Of a stretch of 64,000 nucleotides of DNA, positions 33,330 to 44,500 are shown piece after piece. Each line of letters opens with the position of its first letter. Position 1 is the stretch's first letter. The notes below the pieces were generated by a model that saw nothing but the letters and a program-made list of their open reading frames with translations, was not told where the DNA came from and made no database searches. The translations under genes and the position numbers were made by a program. Origin of the DNA: Edaphochlamys debaryana (lineage: Eukaryota > Chlorophyta > Chlorophyceae > Chlamydomonadales); assembly GCA_016858145.1 (NCBI GenBank), contig JAEHOE010000001.1:1116001-1180000 (forward strand), given 5' to 3'.

Positions 33330-35544
33330 GAAGGCTGGAATGGTGTCAAACATAAGTACGACTGCCGAGAGGGCACGTCTGCATCTACCTCCTCTGCGGT
33401 TATCTACCTTTGTCCTTACTTCGTCCTACTCAAGCGGTTGGTACAGAGCCTGATTACTGGAAACGTTGTCACGCATCTTGAGACGTCTTGTCAGTGAGCC
33501 CTTCGACGATACCTTGTGATGCCTTCATCTGCAACGGACTCCATGTGCGCTGATGTTGATGAGCCCTGGGCCCTCTTGGGTCACAGTCCTTTATATATTG
33601 TGCAGGGGTGGGCCCGCCCCATGGAGAACTAGCGGCTCGTACTGTGGTGCCAGGCCACCCATAGCGTAAGCGCGTCGGCCTTCCTGTGAAGCCGATGCGG
33701 CCTGGGTTTGTACTGACATGTGCCCCCCACCTTGGGGTTTGGGGGGCCACCCCCGTACACTCAGTGTCTGTATCTGTAGCGTCCTTTACAGCATCAACGA
33801 CCGTGCCAGCATTATTTGAGGACTGCTCGTACTGGGTATTCAGGATTCGCTCGTTCTTGCTCGACACTGTGAACTAGATAGGCCCGTCGCCTGCTGGGCG
33901 AGGCAGATCCCCCATTCCCCATTCCCATGCTGCTGTTGATCCACACATTCCTTGCGGCGTACTCTGCCCCTGTTTGATACTACAGATGCCGCTGTGCGGT
34001 ACCCTGTACAGAATGCATCTGGACAGAGGCATGTGGTTGAGGCGTGGCTTGCCAGTACCGTACGTTTCGGATGCAGTAATAGCCGAGGTTAAACGAGCCG
34101 GCTGGTTTGTGGCGTTGACGCAGTTGTGTATCGGATACACTGCATCCCTAGACTAGGGGGGCCGAGTATTGTTGCTCAGCTGAGGGATAGGTTGTGGCAC
34201 AATTGGCAGTATGTCTGAACAGGGGCCGGATCTACCCAGCAGAACTGGGCAGCGGTTACCGGGCATAGACCCTGCACCCATTGTGCCCAGTTCACGCGTC
34301 ACATGGCCGAACATCGATGTGCGCAGACAAGTATAAATAGCACTGGTTACAGCACGCCTGCTGCCCGGTCCAGGCATACCCTGATAGATTCCTCTACCTT
34401 GCACAGCAGGTAACCGTAAGCGCCAGTTTGCGCAGGCAAGCGGACACAAATTTATGTGGGGGCAAGCGGACTGCAAGCTCTAGGCACGAGTTGACAGAGC
34501 TCACCCTCAGCCCCTCCCCCCTTCGCGTCCTGTTGTCCGTCACCGGGCAACGTCTAACGGCCAAATGGTTGTCCAGCCGTGCCCACACGCAGCACGTGCC
34601 CACACATGCGCACGTCACAGATACCGCGAGACCTGACGGTTTCCGCACGTCAGTAGCGGAAACCAAGGTTTCCTGCGTTCGGCTAAGCAAAGCCTGCCGC
34701 CCGGAGGGGCGGGGGAACGAGGGGTGTTCCAGCGGGTTCGTGCCGTACGGCACCGCATGGCCGCTGGGCGGGAATGTTAGCGGTAGCGCCGCTTGGCGCG
34801 GGTACTTTCGCGAGTTTCGTCAGATCTGACACCGTCGTGCCTAGCTGTTCCATACCGTTCGGTCCTTGACAGCGACAGCACGGCGGATCGGGCTCGCCCC
34901 ACCACCACCCTCGGAAGGACCTCTTTTCTGCTTGCAGGTACCCTACCGCCTTCGGCGTCAGCCTACCATTGCGGTGCGTGACGCAATGCGGGAAACCCTT
35001 CCGTTTACCAATGAATGAGACACAGTTGTAGCCACGTACAAGACCTAAGAGCCCCGTGACGACGCTCAAACAAGGACGGAGTACCCTCTTACGATACTCT
35101 CTAGCAACAGTAACAAACGGCAACTCAAACAATGATGTTTCCACCTCTGGCCTCTGCGGCCAGCCAACATAAGAAGAACTCAACAAAGATTAAGCTACCC
35201 CATCTGACCCCCCGACTGCACACCCTTGCGCACACCTGACCCCTCAGCCGCCAGCGGGGTCGGAGCCCCCGCCGGCAACGACCCCGCCAAACCCCGCCCT
35301 CAAAGCCCAAAGCCATGCAGCTCGCGGTGCAGAGCTACCTTTCGCGAGTTTCGCCCCTTCCCCTAACCCTCTGACGCCTAGATCCGAACCATCAGCTTGC
35401 CCAGGCATTCACGATTCCGACAGCGGGTTTCCACGCGGCCCGCCTCATGCGGCGGTTCACCATGAATCGTCCATCCCGCCCCTACGCTACTGCAAGCGCC
35501 AGGGCCCTGCGCTCAAGGCCCTCCTACGAGCTACGACCTGCCCG
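33330..35544. other. convergent spacer between the matrix gene and gene B
   Basis: This 2.2 kb must contain the 3' UTRs of two convergent genes. A TATAAATA lies on the plus strand at 34332-34339, but no plausible gene follows it. Open frames (for example 34428-34829) look random. I saw no transposon ends or RNA gene. Confidence 0.55.
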
Positions 35545-38500
35545 CTACTCGTCCTTGGCATCATGGTACTGCATCATGCGGGGCCAGTCCCAGTCAGAGC
35601 CGCCGCCGCCCTGCCCCTGCTGCCCCTGCTGCTGCGCCGCTGGCTCGGCCTGCTCCGCCGTCTGCCCCGCCGTCTGCCCCGCTGTCTGCGCCCGCCGCAG
35701 CTGCTGCTGAGCGAGCCGGCCGGGTGACTGCTGCGCCGGAATCGTGGCGTGCGAGCCGCGCGGCGAGCGGCCGGGCGAGGAGGTAAGGCCGGCCTCGCGG
35801 CCCATGCGCGACATGCCCCGGCCCCGCTGCGACCCGGGAGGGCCCTGCGTGGGCGAGCCGGGAGCGGACGCAGGGCTCTGCTGCCCTGACCCACCGCTGC
35901 CCGCCCCCGGCATGTCCGCACTCGCACGGGGCCCCACCGCCACCGGCGGTGGCGGCGGAGGCAGCTGCACACCGGCCGCTGCGGCGGCACCTCCGCCCGG
36001 CGACACTGAGCCCGGGGAGACCCTGCCCGGCGACTGGCTGCCCCGGGAGGTGGCGGCGAGGGGCGAGGTCTCGCCCTTGACAGCCGTGACGCTGGCGCTA
36101 GGAGTGCTGCCGCCAACGTCCTCCGCCAGCAGCGGGGCGCTGGAGGGCACGCCCTCCGCCAGCCTGGCCCCAGCCTCTGCCGCCGCCGCGCCCCGGCGGT
36201 TGCCCCGCAGTGCCCCTGACAGGCGCCCAAACAGGGACGTGCTGCGTCCGGCACTCTTGTCCGCCGCCGCCGGCTCCGGGTCCGCCCCAAAGGGCAGCTG
36301 CTGCACCTCATCGGACGACACCGGCTCCACCTCGTCCCCGCTGTGCCCCGTGCCCAGCATCACAGCCACCTGCGGCGCCAGCGGCGCGGCGCCCTGCACG
36401 AACGGCACCTGGCTCAGCGGCATCTGCACGCGGCGCAGCGTGCCGCCGGGCGTGCGGTCGCCCGAGCCGGAGGACAGCATGCGGCCCGTGGCGCTCACCA
36501 GCCGCCCCGCCACGCTGCCCACGCGGGAAGTGGCCGGGGGCGGCTGCCGCGCGCTGGTGGAGGCGGGGCGGTCGTCCAGCAGGATGTGCAGCTCGGCGGA
36601 GGACTCGGGGGCGGCGGGGTGGCGCACCTGGCCCCCGCTGGCAGCGGCGGCGGCCGCCGCCGCGGCCCGGCTGGCCGCCGCGCTCGGGGCGGCCGCCGGA
36701 ATCCGCGCGACGGGGGACTCGCCCGCCTGGCGCGCCACCCAGTCGGGCAGGGACAGCACGGGCGGCTCGTCCTGCTCCATCCGTGATCCGGTGGACACGG
36801 TGCCTAGCTCCACGAACGGCTGCACGCCGCCGGCGCCCTCCGTACCGGCCGCCGCGGCCGCACCCCCGCTGGGCGTGCGGCCCGCCAGCCCCGCCATGAC
36901 CCCCGCAAAGGAGCTGGGCACGCGCAGGTTGCGGATGGGCGCGGAGGAGCCCGAGGGCAGGCGCTCCACCGGCGCGCCCTCCACCGGCGCCGACACGTTG
37001 GGCTGCCCCGGCCCCTGGCCCGGGCCCTTCCACTGGTTTACGGACACGCCGAAGCGCGAGTGCGTTGCGGTGGCGGCAGCCGCCGCCGCGCTCGCGCCCG
37101 CCGCCGCCGCGGCGGCGGAGCGGGGGATGGCTTGGCCCACCACGCTGCCCGCTCGGGAGGCCACCGCTGAGACCTGGCCCGAGTGCACGGCCGAGGGGGT
37201 GGCGTCCGTGCCGGCGCTGGAGGCGCCGCCAGACTCGATCGTTTCCAGAGCCGCGCCGCGGAAGGCGCGAGGGCCGGCGGCGCGCCGCTGCGCCGCTACG
37301 ACGCTGGGCAGCTGGCTGGAGGAGGCCAGGGCCTCGAGCTTGGTCTGGAGCGGGTTATCGGGGGAGGTCCGGTACGCGCCCGCGGCCTGGCGCTTGCGCG
37401 CCTGGGCGGGCAGGTCGGGCGCGTCCGCCCAGTCTGCCCCGTATTCCGGGGCCCCCATCTCCGACTGCGCGGCGGCGCTCTGGTTGCTGGTGCGCTCCGG
37501 CTCGTACGGCACGTTGCTGGTGCTGAACGAGGCCTTGCCGCCCGGCCCGCGCTTCACGTCCCACACGCGCCCCTGCAGCACCACGGACCCGGGCGACTGC
37601 GCGCTGGGCGACGCCACGCCCGTGTGCTGCCGCTGGAAGAAGTGCAGGCCCTGGCCGGGGCTGTCGGGCACGTCCTCGGCGGCCGCGCGGTTGCGGTCGC
37701 CGCGGCCAAAGAACAGGTTGGCGGAGGAGCGCCAGAACATGGAGCCGCCTCTGCTGGCGCTGGCGGCGGCGGCCGAGGCGGCGGCTGCTGCGGGCACGTT
37801 GCCGCGCGGCGACACGCCCAGGGTGCGGTTGTTCGAGGCAACGGTCGAGTTCAGCCGCATGCGCCGCATGTGCGCCTCCGAGGCGCCGCCGGCGGCCGCC
37901 ACGGCGGCGCCCGGCGCGAACGAGTGCGTGACGCCAAAGTCGTGGTGCGCAAAGCGGTTGGTCGAGTTCTCGCCCGGGTACAGCGTGCTGCGGAGGCGGC
38001 TGGTGCGCTGGTTCATGTGCTCCTCGCCAGACTCCTCCGAGGAGGACCGGGAGCCGGGGCCGTGCCCCATGCCGTCCCCGCCCAGGTAGGAACCAAACGG
38101 GTGCCCGCCGCCAATGATGGACGCGCGCCGCTTCGCCCTCGCCAGGCGCCGTTTCGTCTGCCTCCGCTTCTGTGCCGCAATCAGGAAGGCCGCCGCTATC
38201 ACGATGGTGATCAGCAGCGCCCCGCCCGCTCCGCCGATGACCCCCGGCACCACTTTGCGCCACATGTCGTCCTCCGACGTGACCGTTACGCGCACCGAGG
38301 CGCCGCCCGTGAGGGGCGTGCCGTCCTCGGCACGTGCCACATAGCCGGCGCACGTGGGCGGCCGACACGTGGCAGTGACGGTGATGAAGGAGCAGCTGGG
38401 GGGGGTTGGGGAGCGGTGGGCGGGAGTGCAGGGAGGGGTTTACGGATGAGGCGGCTGGGCACAGGAAGGACTGCTCAGGGAGGGGACGGGTCGCTTGGGC

Positions 38501-40467
38501 CAACGCGGAGAGGATTGGGCCCATAGTCATGGGTCACCTCCACCACCCCGCACCCTTGGGCCCCGAGGCATCTCCTGATTCTCCTCGCCCTACCCACGGC
38601 CCTGTACCTACCCTGAGCGAATGGTGTTGCCCGCCGAACCAGCCCAAATGCTGTTAGACGAAGAGGCACATTTCTGCATCAAGGGACCGGCGGAGAAGCG
38701 CGTTGAGGAGGGCACAGGGTGCTCCAGGGCCACCAGAATTCAACACCCTGGGCTTCCGCCCGGCCCCCCCCCCCTCGCCGTCAAGGCCACATGCAAGCCG
38801 CACCCGCCGGCCCCCAGCATGGCAGCTCAGCCGTGCCCCAGCCCCGGGCTGCCTCGGGCCCCGCCTCACCGCCGGCGCCATGTCCACTCGGACCATCAGG
38901 AAGAACACCCTGTACGACACGGGATCTGGATCCAGGGCCGAGCAGTTGAAGAGCTCGGTGGGCACGTCAAAGGTGAGGCTGGCCTTCTTGCGGTTGCAGT
39001 CTGCCGTCTGGTTCTGCCGCACGATTCGCGGCAGGTCGGCGGGGCAGTTGTTGGGCATGAACGAGGTCATGCCCGTCTCCACATTGCCTGTGGAGCCGCT
39101 CACGTCCAGCGCAAAGTACATGCCGGAGTCGTCTGTCAGCGTGACGCTGACCTGCGGGGAGGGCAAGGGCGGGAGCAGGAGGCCAAGGCATTGTGCAGCG
39201 ATCCGGGTATGGTTTACCGGCCGCTGGGGCCAAGCGGCGGAGGGTGGGGAGCTATCGGTGGTGGAAAGTCACATCGGAACACCGCAGGTGGCTTTGGAAA
39301 GATAGCAGCGAGTGCAGCGGAATGCGAAGCACGGGTTAACCCGATGGAGCTGTGCACTTGAACGGCGGACAGCTGAGCCGCTGCGGCGGGGGCCCGTGGG
39401 TGGGGCCTGAGCACAGCTGCGCACCTGGAGCATGGTGGAGCCGTCGGCCAGCGCCTCCCCCGTGGCGTCCACTGTCTTAGACCCCCCCGACCGGATGAGG
39501 GCGTAGCCCAAAACCGTGCCGTCGTTGCCTATGAGGGGTGCCCCGTCGTCTGGGCAGGAAGGGAGAGGAGGGGTAGAGGGGATAGGGGATAGGCACAGCA
39601 CGTGAGCAGGAAGACAGTGAGGACAGTACCCCGACGTTCTGTTGGGACGTTGCTCGCCTGCTTACCCGAGTTGAAGGAGGCGCAGGGGCTGTCGTCCACC
39701 ACGAGGGGCAGCGCCATCTCATTGGCGCCTGTCGGGCCCGGAGCGGGAAGTCAACGGGCCAGGTTGGGCGGGCGCACACGTGGACCTACACCTGGTTCCC
39801 TTTCTGTGCACTTGCGTGCACCAAAGCGCAATCTTTGCACGCACGGTTGAGCGGTCGCGGAGGCACGCAGCCGGTTGATCAACGCAGCGCAGCCGGGTGA
39901 GGTGGGGCTTCGGCGCTTTTTATGTACCCCAGGTACCGCAGGATTGCGCTGGGCCTTGTGACTTCAAGGAAAGGCGGCGCGTCGTGGAGAGCCGACTGGC
40001 CCCTACGCTGCCCCTCGCACATGTACATGTGTGGCGGAAGTGCGACAACGCAACCCATGGCCTCGAAGCCGGCGCCGCCGCCGCTCCCGCCAGAGTGGGC
40101 TACGGTGGGTGGCGCGCACGGCGCAGTGAAACCCGTCCAAGAGTTGCGGCGGGAGGTGCCTCTTTTTGTTACGCGCTGCGCCTCTTCATGCACAGCTGCC
40201 CCCATAAGATGTCGGCTTCAAGCATATTAAGCATTAGGACCAGGCACGGGGCCCGCGTTGTGGGAGGACCGCTCGCTGCGAACCTTGACACTCTTAAGGT
40301 GAGAACCAGGCTGAGGGCTGCGTGACGGTCCCCCCACCCTGCAGCTTACCTGTTTCTAGTATGTCGCGCCCCGTGGCCAGGCAGCACAGTGGCAACGCCA
40401 TTACCAACATGGCGAGCCGAACGCCCCAGAGCGCCGGCAACGCCAGAGGTAACCTTCGCTTCCACAT
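35545..40467 (-). CDS. membrane protein B: single-pass surface protein of the A/B/C family (1166 aa)
   Basis: Six exons (minus, high to low): 40467-40350, 39728-39666, 39549-39425, 39151-38870, 38673-38612, 38395-35545; total 3501 nt, in frame. The chosen ATG gives a signal peptide, MWKRRLPLALPALWGVRLAM. An upstream in-frame ATG at 40557 would bury it. The ectodomain runs to about 264: DDSPCASFNSG, then GTVLGYALIRS; a strand-rich part with ELFNCS and VRVDMAPA; and the Cys block CSFITVTATCRPPTCAGY. The membrane helix is at about 266-291 (VPGVIGGAGGALLITIVIA) and is followed by QKRRQTKRRLARAKRR. The cytosolic tail is ~875 residues, Ser/Ala/Gly-rich with poly-Ala runs, all in one 2.85 kb exon, ending DWPRMMQYHDAKDE. 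No enzyme domain is visible. Four of its ectodomain introns are at the same places as in gene C; gene A has lost two of them. Confidence 0.87.
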
Positions 40468-41205
40468 TTGCAAGCGTTGGCCTCGACGAAAGAGCCGGGG
40501 AGGCCAAGCGGTCAAGCAGGCTGAGCCTCGCCCGGCGAAGTAAACGCCATGGGTCATAGAGCTAACGAAGTTGCTGTTAGCAGCTATATTGTATGATGCT
40601 AATCGCTAAGTACGCGGGGATACATGGAACTCGGCGAGCGAGCGATGGTCGTCGTCGTGGCTTTTTTGCCGTCCGCCGCCCAGCCCAGGGAGGCTTATTC
40701 AGAAGCTGAGAGTATTCGACAACATCCCCGTACTTAAGCACGCGTCCGGCGACAGGTTTTGGTCTCCCGCCGAGACATTCGCGCATGTGTGGGCGGGAAA
40801 CGCGACCGAGTGCGACCGAGTGCTGCAAAAGGCTGTCTCTGAGAGAGCCGGGACGGAATGATGGGCATGGCCCCGCATTCAGCGTGTGAGATGCGCGCAC
40901 AGTTACTGCCGGTGTTCGCGGGAGGTGGGGACATCCAGGCACGCGGCTGCGTTACCAGGCACGGACGGGGCCTCACAAGGGACGAGGAGGACCAGAGTGA
41001 GTTACTGTCGTGAAAGGGGCCCCGCACATCTGTCTGCACCGGACGCGCCTCCTGACTTGCACCGTGCCTGATCACTTCCAGCACCTGTCCTACGTCGGCC
41101 CTGGAGCGGCAGGAGGGCCCTCCCCCTCACCGCCCGCCGCCTCGCCGTCAATGCCGCGCCCGCGCCGTAACATTACCAGTAAGACTCGCCGCCATTGGCC
41201 ACGGG

Positions 41206-41213
41206 TATTTATA
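41206..41213 (-). promoter_or_regulatory. possible TATA box of gene B
   Basis: On the minus strand this reads TATAAATA. It lies about 740 bp upstream of the gene B start codon and downstream of the presumed poly(A) site of the protease gene. The distance would require a long or spliced 5' UTR. Confidence 0.3.
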
Positions 41214-41380
41214 AGCTTGAAACCCGTGACAGAACGGAGCAGGCTGGGAGGCCTGAGGGGACCTGGAAGTAGCTCAAAGCGGCTGCCCAACTACCCGGTC
41301 ATTGGCCTAGCAACGCAGCCCAAGCTAGCACCAGCCAGCAGACTTATCTAGCTATATATGACATTCACCACAGGCCAAAG

Positions 41381-41385
41381 TTACA
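41381..41385 (-). promoter_or_regulatory. possible TGTAA polyadenylation signal of the protease gene
   Basis: Minus-strand TGTAA about 206 nt past the protease stop codon at 41591, a usual distance for a chlorophyte 3' UTR. No closer copy was found. Confidence 0.45.
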
Positions 41386-41590
41386 GCAGGGTCCGGTTAA
41401 CTGCACTTGAACCCACCGCCAAGTCAGCCCCAACTGCATGCAGCACCTTGACACGGCGAAGGTACGCCCCTCCAGAACACCTCCGCCAAGCCCGCCCCAA
41501 GGGAGGGCCTGGGCAGTTCGGTGCTTTATGCCGATCCAACTAGAGTCCACCCAGAATCCATCACAGGCATCACAAGTCGGGCCACCCCCG

Positions 41591-44500
41591 TTAGCCGTGA
41601 CCTAGCTTCCTCAGCGGTGGACGGTGGGCGCCTCCCTTGCCTGCGAGGTTGTGGTGAGGCGGCGGCAGGGCGGCGGGGTGATGCATGTCCTCATGCGGTG
41701 GTCTAGGCAATTGATGCGGCATTTGATAAGGCTTGAATGGTGTGGTACAACTTACCGGGTGGGCGGTGCGATGTGAGCTTGTCGCGAGCCTTGCCAAAGG
41801 CTCCCCGCCGGGGCGGCGGCGCGTGCTTGCGGGAAGCCGGCGGCGGCCGACGCTGCTTCGTGTGCAGCGGCGGGGGCGGCTGATCCTGCTGCGGGGGTGC
41901 CAGGTCCGATGGCGGCAAACCTTCTCCGGCTGGCGGCGGCGGGGACGGCGCTGTGCTTACGTCGGCAGGCACATCGGGTGGCGACGGCGGTAGCGGCGGA
42001 GGCGATGGAGGTGATGTCGGGTCTGGCGGCAGGTTTGGCGGCCATGGCTGGTTGGGCGGCACCTCAGGCGCATCCGGCGGATGCGGCATGAGGTCCTGAG
42101 CTGGATAGCTTGCGCCTACGTGTAGGGCCAGGCAGGGGGACCGAGGGGCGGGGCACAGGACGACGGGCAAGTCAGGACCCTAGGCCGGGCATGGGGTACA
42201 ACTAAGAGCTTGCGTGTTAGTGGGCTCCATGACCAGTATGACGCCGTCCTTAGGCGTGTTCTGGAGCTATACAACTCATGGCTCATGCCCGTACGCACCC
42301 GTGCCGCAGTACGTCACGTTGAGGCTCGGGTTACATGCGGAGAAGGGCTGGGCGGGCCTGAAAGTGATGCAGTTGATGTCAACCGCTCACCTGCCACAAC
42401 AGGCCAGCGTGGGAAGGTTGGAAGTCGATGAATTGAGGGCAATGTGCTCAGCTGCTCTGGAGCAGCCTCGAGCATACCGGTAGCAGAGCAGCTAGCCACT
42501 TACGTGAGCCGGGATCCGCTACTCCCAGCAGGTTTTGCGCAGTAGTTGTAAATCCGGTTGTTGTAGACCCAGGAGCTTCTGCACGCACACCCGAGGGCCG
42601 AGACCTGCATGTGCGCAGACACCGTACGGCAGGCCACACATCACACACTGTTGGCGCCCATGCAGTCAGCAGTGTGGCGGGCCCCGGGCGCGCTGCGAGG
42701 GACAGTCACTGCGCCGCACCTTGCACTCCGGCGGGATGGGCTTTGGTGGCGGCGGCAGCGGCGCTGGAGGAGGCGAGGGCGCCAGCGGAGGCCGCGGCGG
42801 CGGCTGGACGAATTCCGGCGTGGGGTCACACAGCTGAGGTGTTCCTGCAGAGACCAGAACATGAAGAACGCAGGGAACACACGTCGTCGCGTTCGTTACC
42901 CGTTTCAAGGTCCTCATTGCATACCGTAGTACTCCCAGCGACCCAGGCGTCGAAGGACACTTCCTAAACTACCCCGGTGCGCATGTGAACGCCCCCTTAG
43001 CGTTGCAACGCACCCAGACATGTGTTGACGCAAGAAGTCGTGTTGCTATCACATTGGAAGTACCTTGCCAGAGGGCAGGAAGCGGGATCCACCAGCTCGC
43101 ACCTGCGTGCAATATGCGTGGGGATAACCCGTGGGCCGCTCAGCGGACAGAGTCTGGGCGCAGCCTTGATGGGGAAGGTGGTGCGCCGGAGCTGCGGTCT
43201 TAAGTGTGCTGCTCACGAGTACGCCAGCTACTCTGTGTCGTACTCACGTAACGTAGAGTGGGTCGCCGCCAGGCAAGCGTCTGCAGTACGAGTAGCTCGT
43301 GCCGTTGTCGACCCAGTGCCGCTTGCAAGCGCAGCCAGTCATTGTCATGACCTGAGCCGTTGGGACAAAGGAGAGGCGGGCAGGCCCGACCAGAGGCACC
43401 GAACCTGGGCAATTTGGCCTGAAGATGGGCTGTTGCGCCGTTGCCCGGAGCGAATACAGTCAGGGCTGGCCTGGGGAGGCCGTCGTTCACCGGGTGGCAG
43501 AGCGCTATGTAGCGGGCTGGCGCATCAGACCAGCCATACGAAGTAGGTGGCACATGCGCGTACCGGTACGCAGCAAGAACCCAGGGGGACTGCCTTATCG
43601 CTCTAGCGGTCTGCAGCTATGGCTCCTCCCCCACCTTGCATGGGTCCGGTGCCTGCTCAAGGGGCGGTTCCAGCATCGGAGGAAGCCCCTCCCGGTGGCT
43701 AGCGTAGTACTGCCCCCAGGCGTACAGCACGGGGTTGCCGGCATTCGTCATCAGGTGCGCGAGCTTGACCTGCGGGGTCCATGTCAGTACAGCAAGGGTC
43801 GGGGAGCGGAGGAGTGCGCGGCAGAGTCAAGGGAGGCGGGCATAGCCAACGCAACCAGGAGGCTGTGAACAGTCGGACGAGCGACCCTTTGGCCTGCGCC
43901 CCGAACGGTCTGGGCAACCTCAATCATAGGAGATCACACCGCAGCAGACGTGCCCGGCCAGTTAGCGTGGCCCCCATGCCGCCGTTTGGTGCGGAAATGT
44001 GTTTCGCCCCGCGTCCATCCTCCGACCCCCGGTGCCCCCGAAGCTTCGTCCTGAAAACGCTTCTGTCAGCCCATTTCCCAGCTTACGTACCTGCCCGAGC
44101 GTGAAGTGGCCCAGCGCAGCGGGACAGTTATACGGCGAGTACGTCATATAGTTCCCGAGCTCATCGTACCCAGGGCGGCCTGGGCAGGAGTCGGCCCTGG
44201 GGTTCGGGGCACGGTAGGGGAGAAGGAAAAGGCCCAGCCCTGAACTGGCCGCCAGCCCCGCCCACCAACCCGGCATGAGCAGTAGCCCCGCTGCTTGATG
44301 TATGGGCCGTGCTTGACCCAAACGGTGTCTCATTTGGTGTTTGCTGCCAGGCAGCTGCTCACCCATGTGCTCACCATGCGTTCTGGTCGTCCGGTGGGAT
44401 GCCTAGCGTCGTCGACAGGCGCTTGTACGTCGCGTTCCAGTCGCCGCCGTACTTGTTCCAAAACAGGTTCTTGCAGAACCGCGCCGCCACGTCGGACACG

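Larger units (their letters stand above)
40468..41590. other. spacer between gene B start and protease gene end
   Basis: Both neighbours are on the minus strand, so this holds the 3' UTR of the protease gene and the promoter and 5' UTR of gene B. A minus-strand TGTAA at 41381-41385 and a TATAAATA at 41206-41213 are in the order expected for those two elements. No additional gene was seen. Confidence 0.6.

Noticed and set aside
34332..34339. TATAAATA on the plus strand as a promoter
   Set aside because: It lies between two convergent genes and no plausible coding or RNA gene follows.
35744..38089. 781-codon open frame on the plus strand
   Set aside because: It lies opposite the last exon of gene B. 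Its Ala/Pro/Ser/Arg-rich sequence follows from reading GC-rich coding DNA on the other strand; it has no domain and no splice partners.
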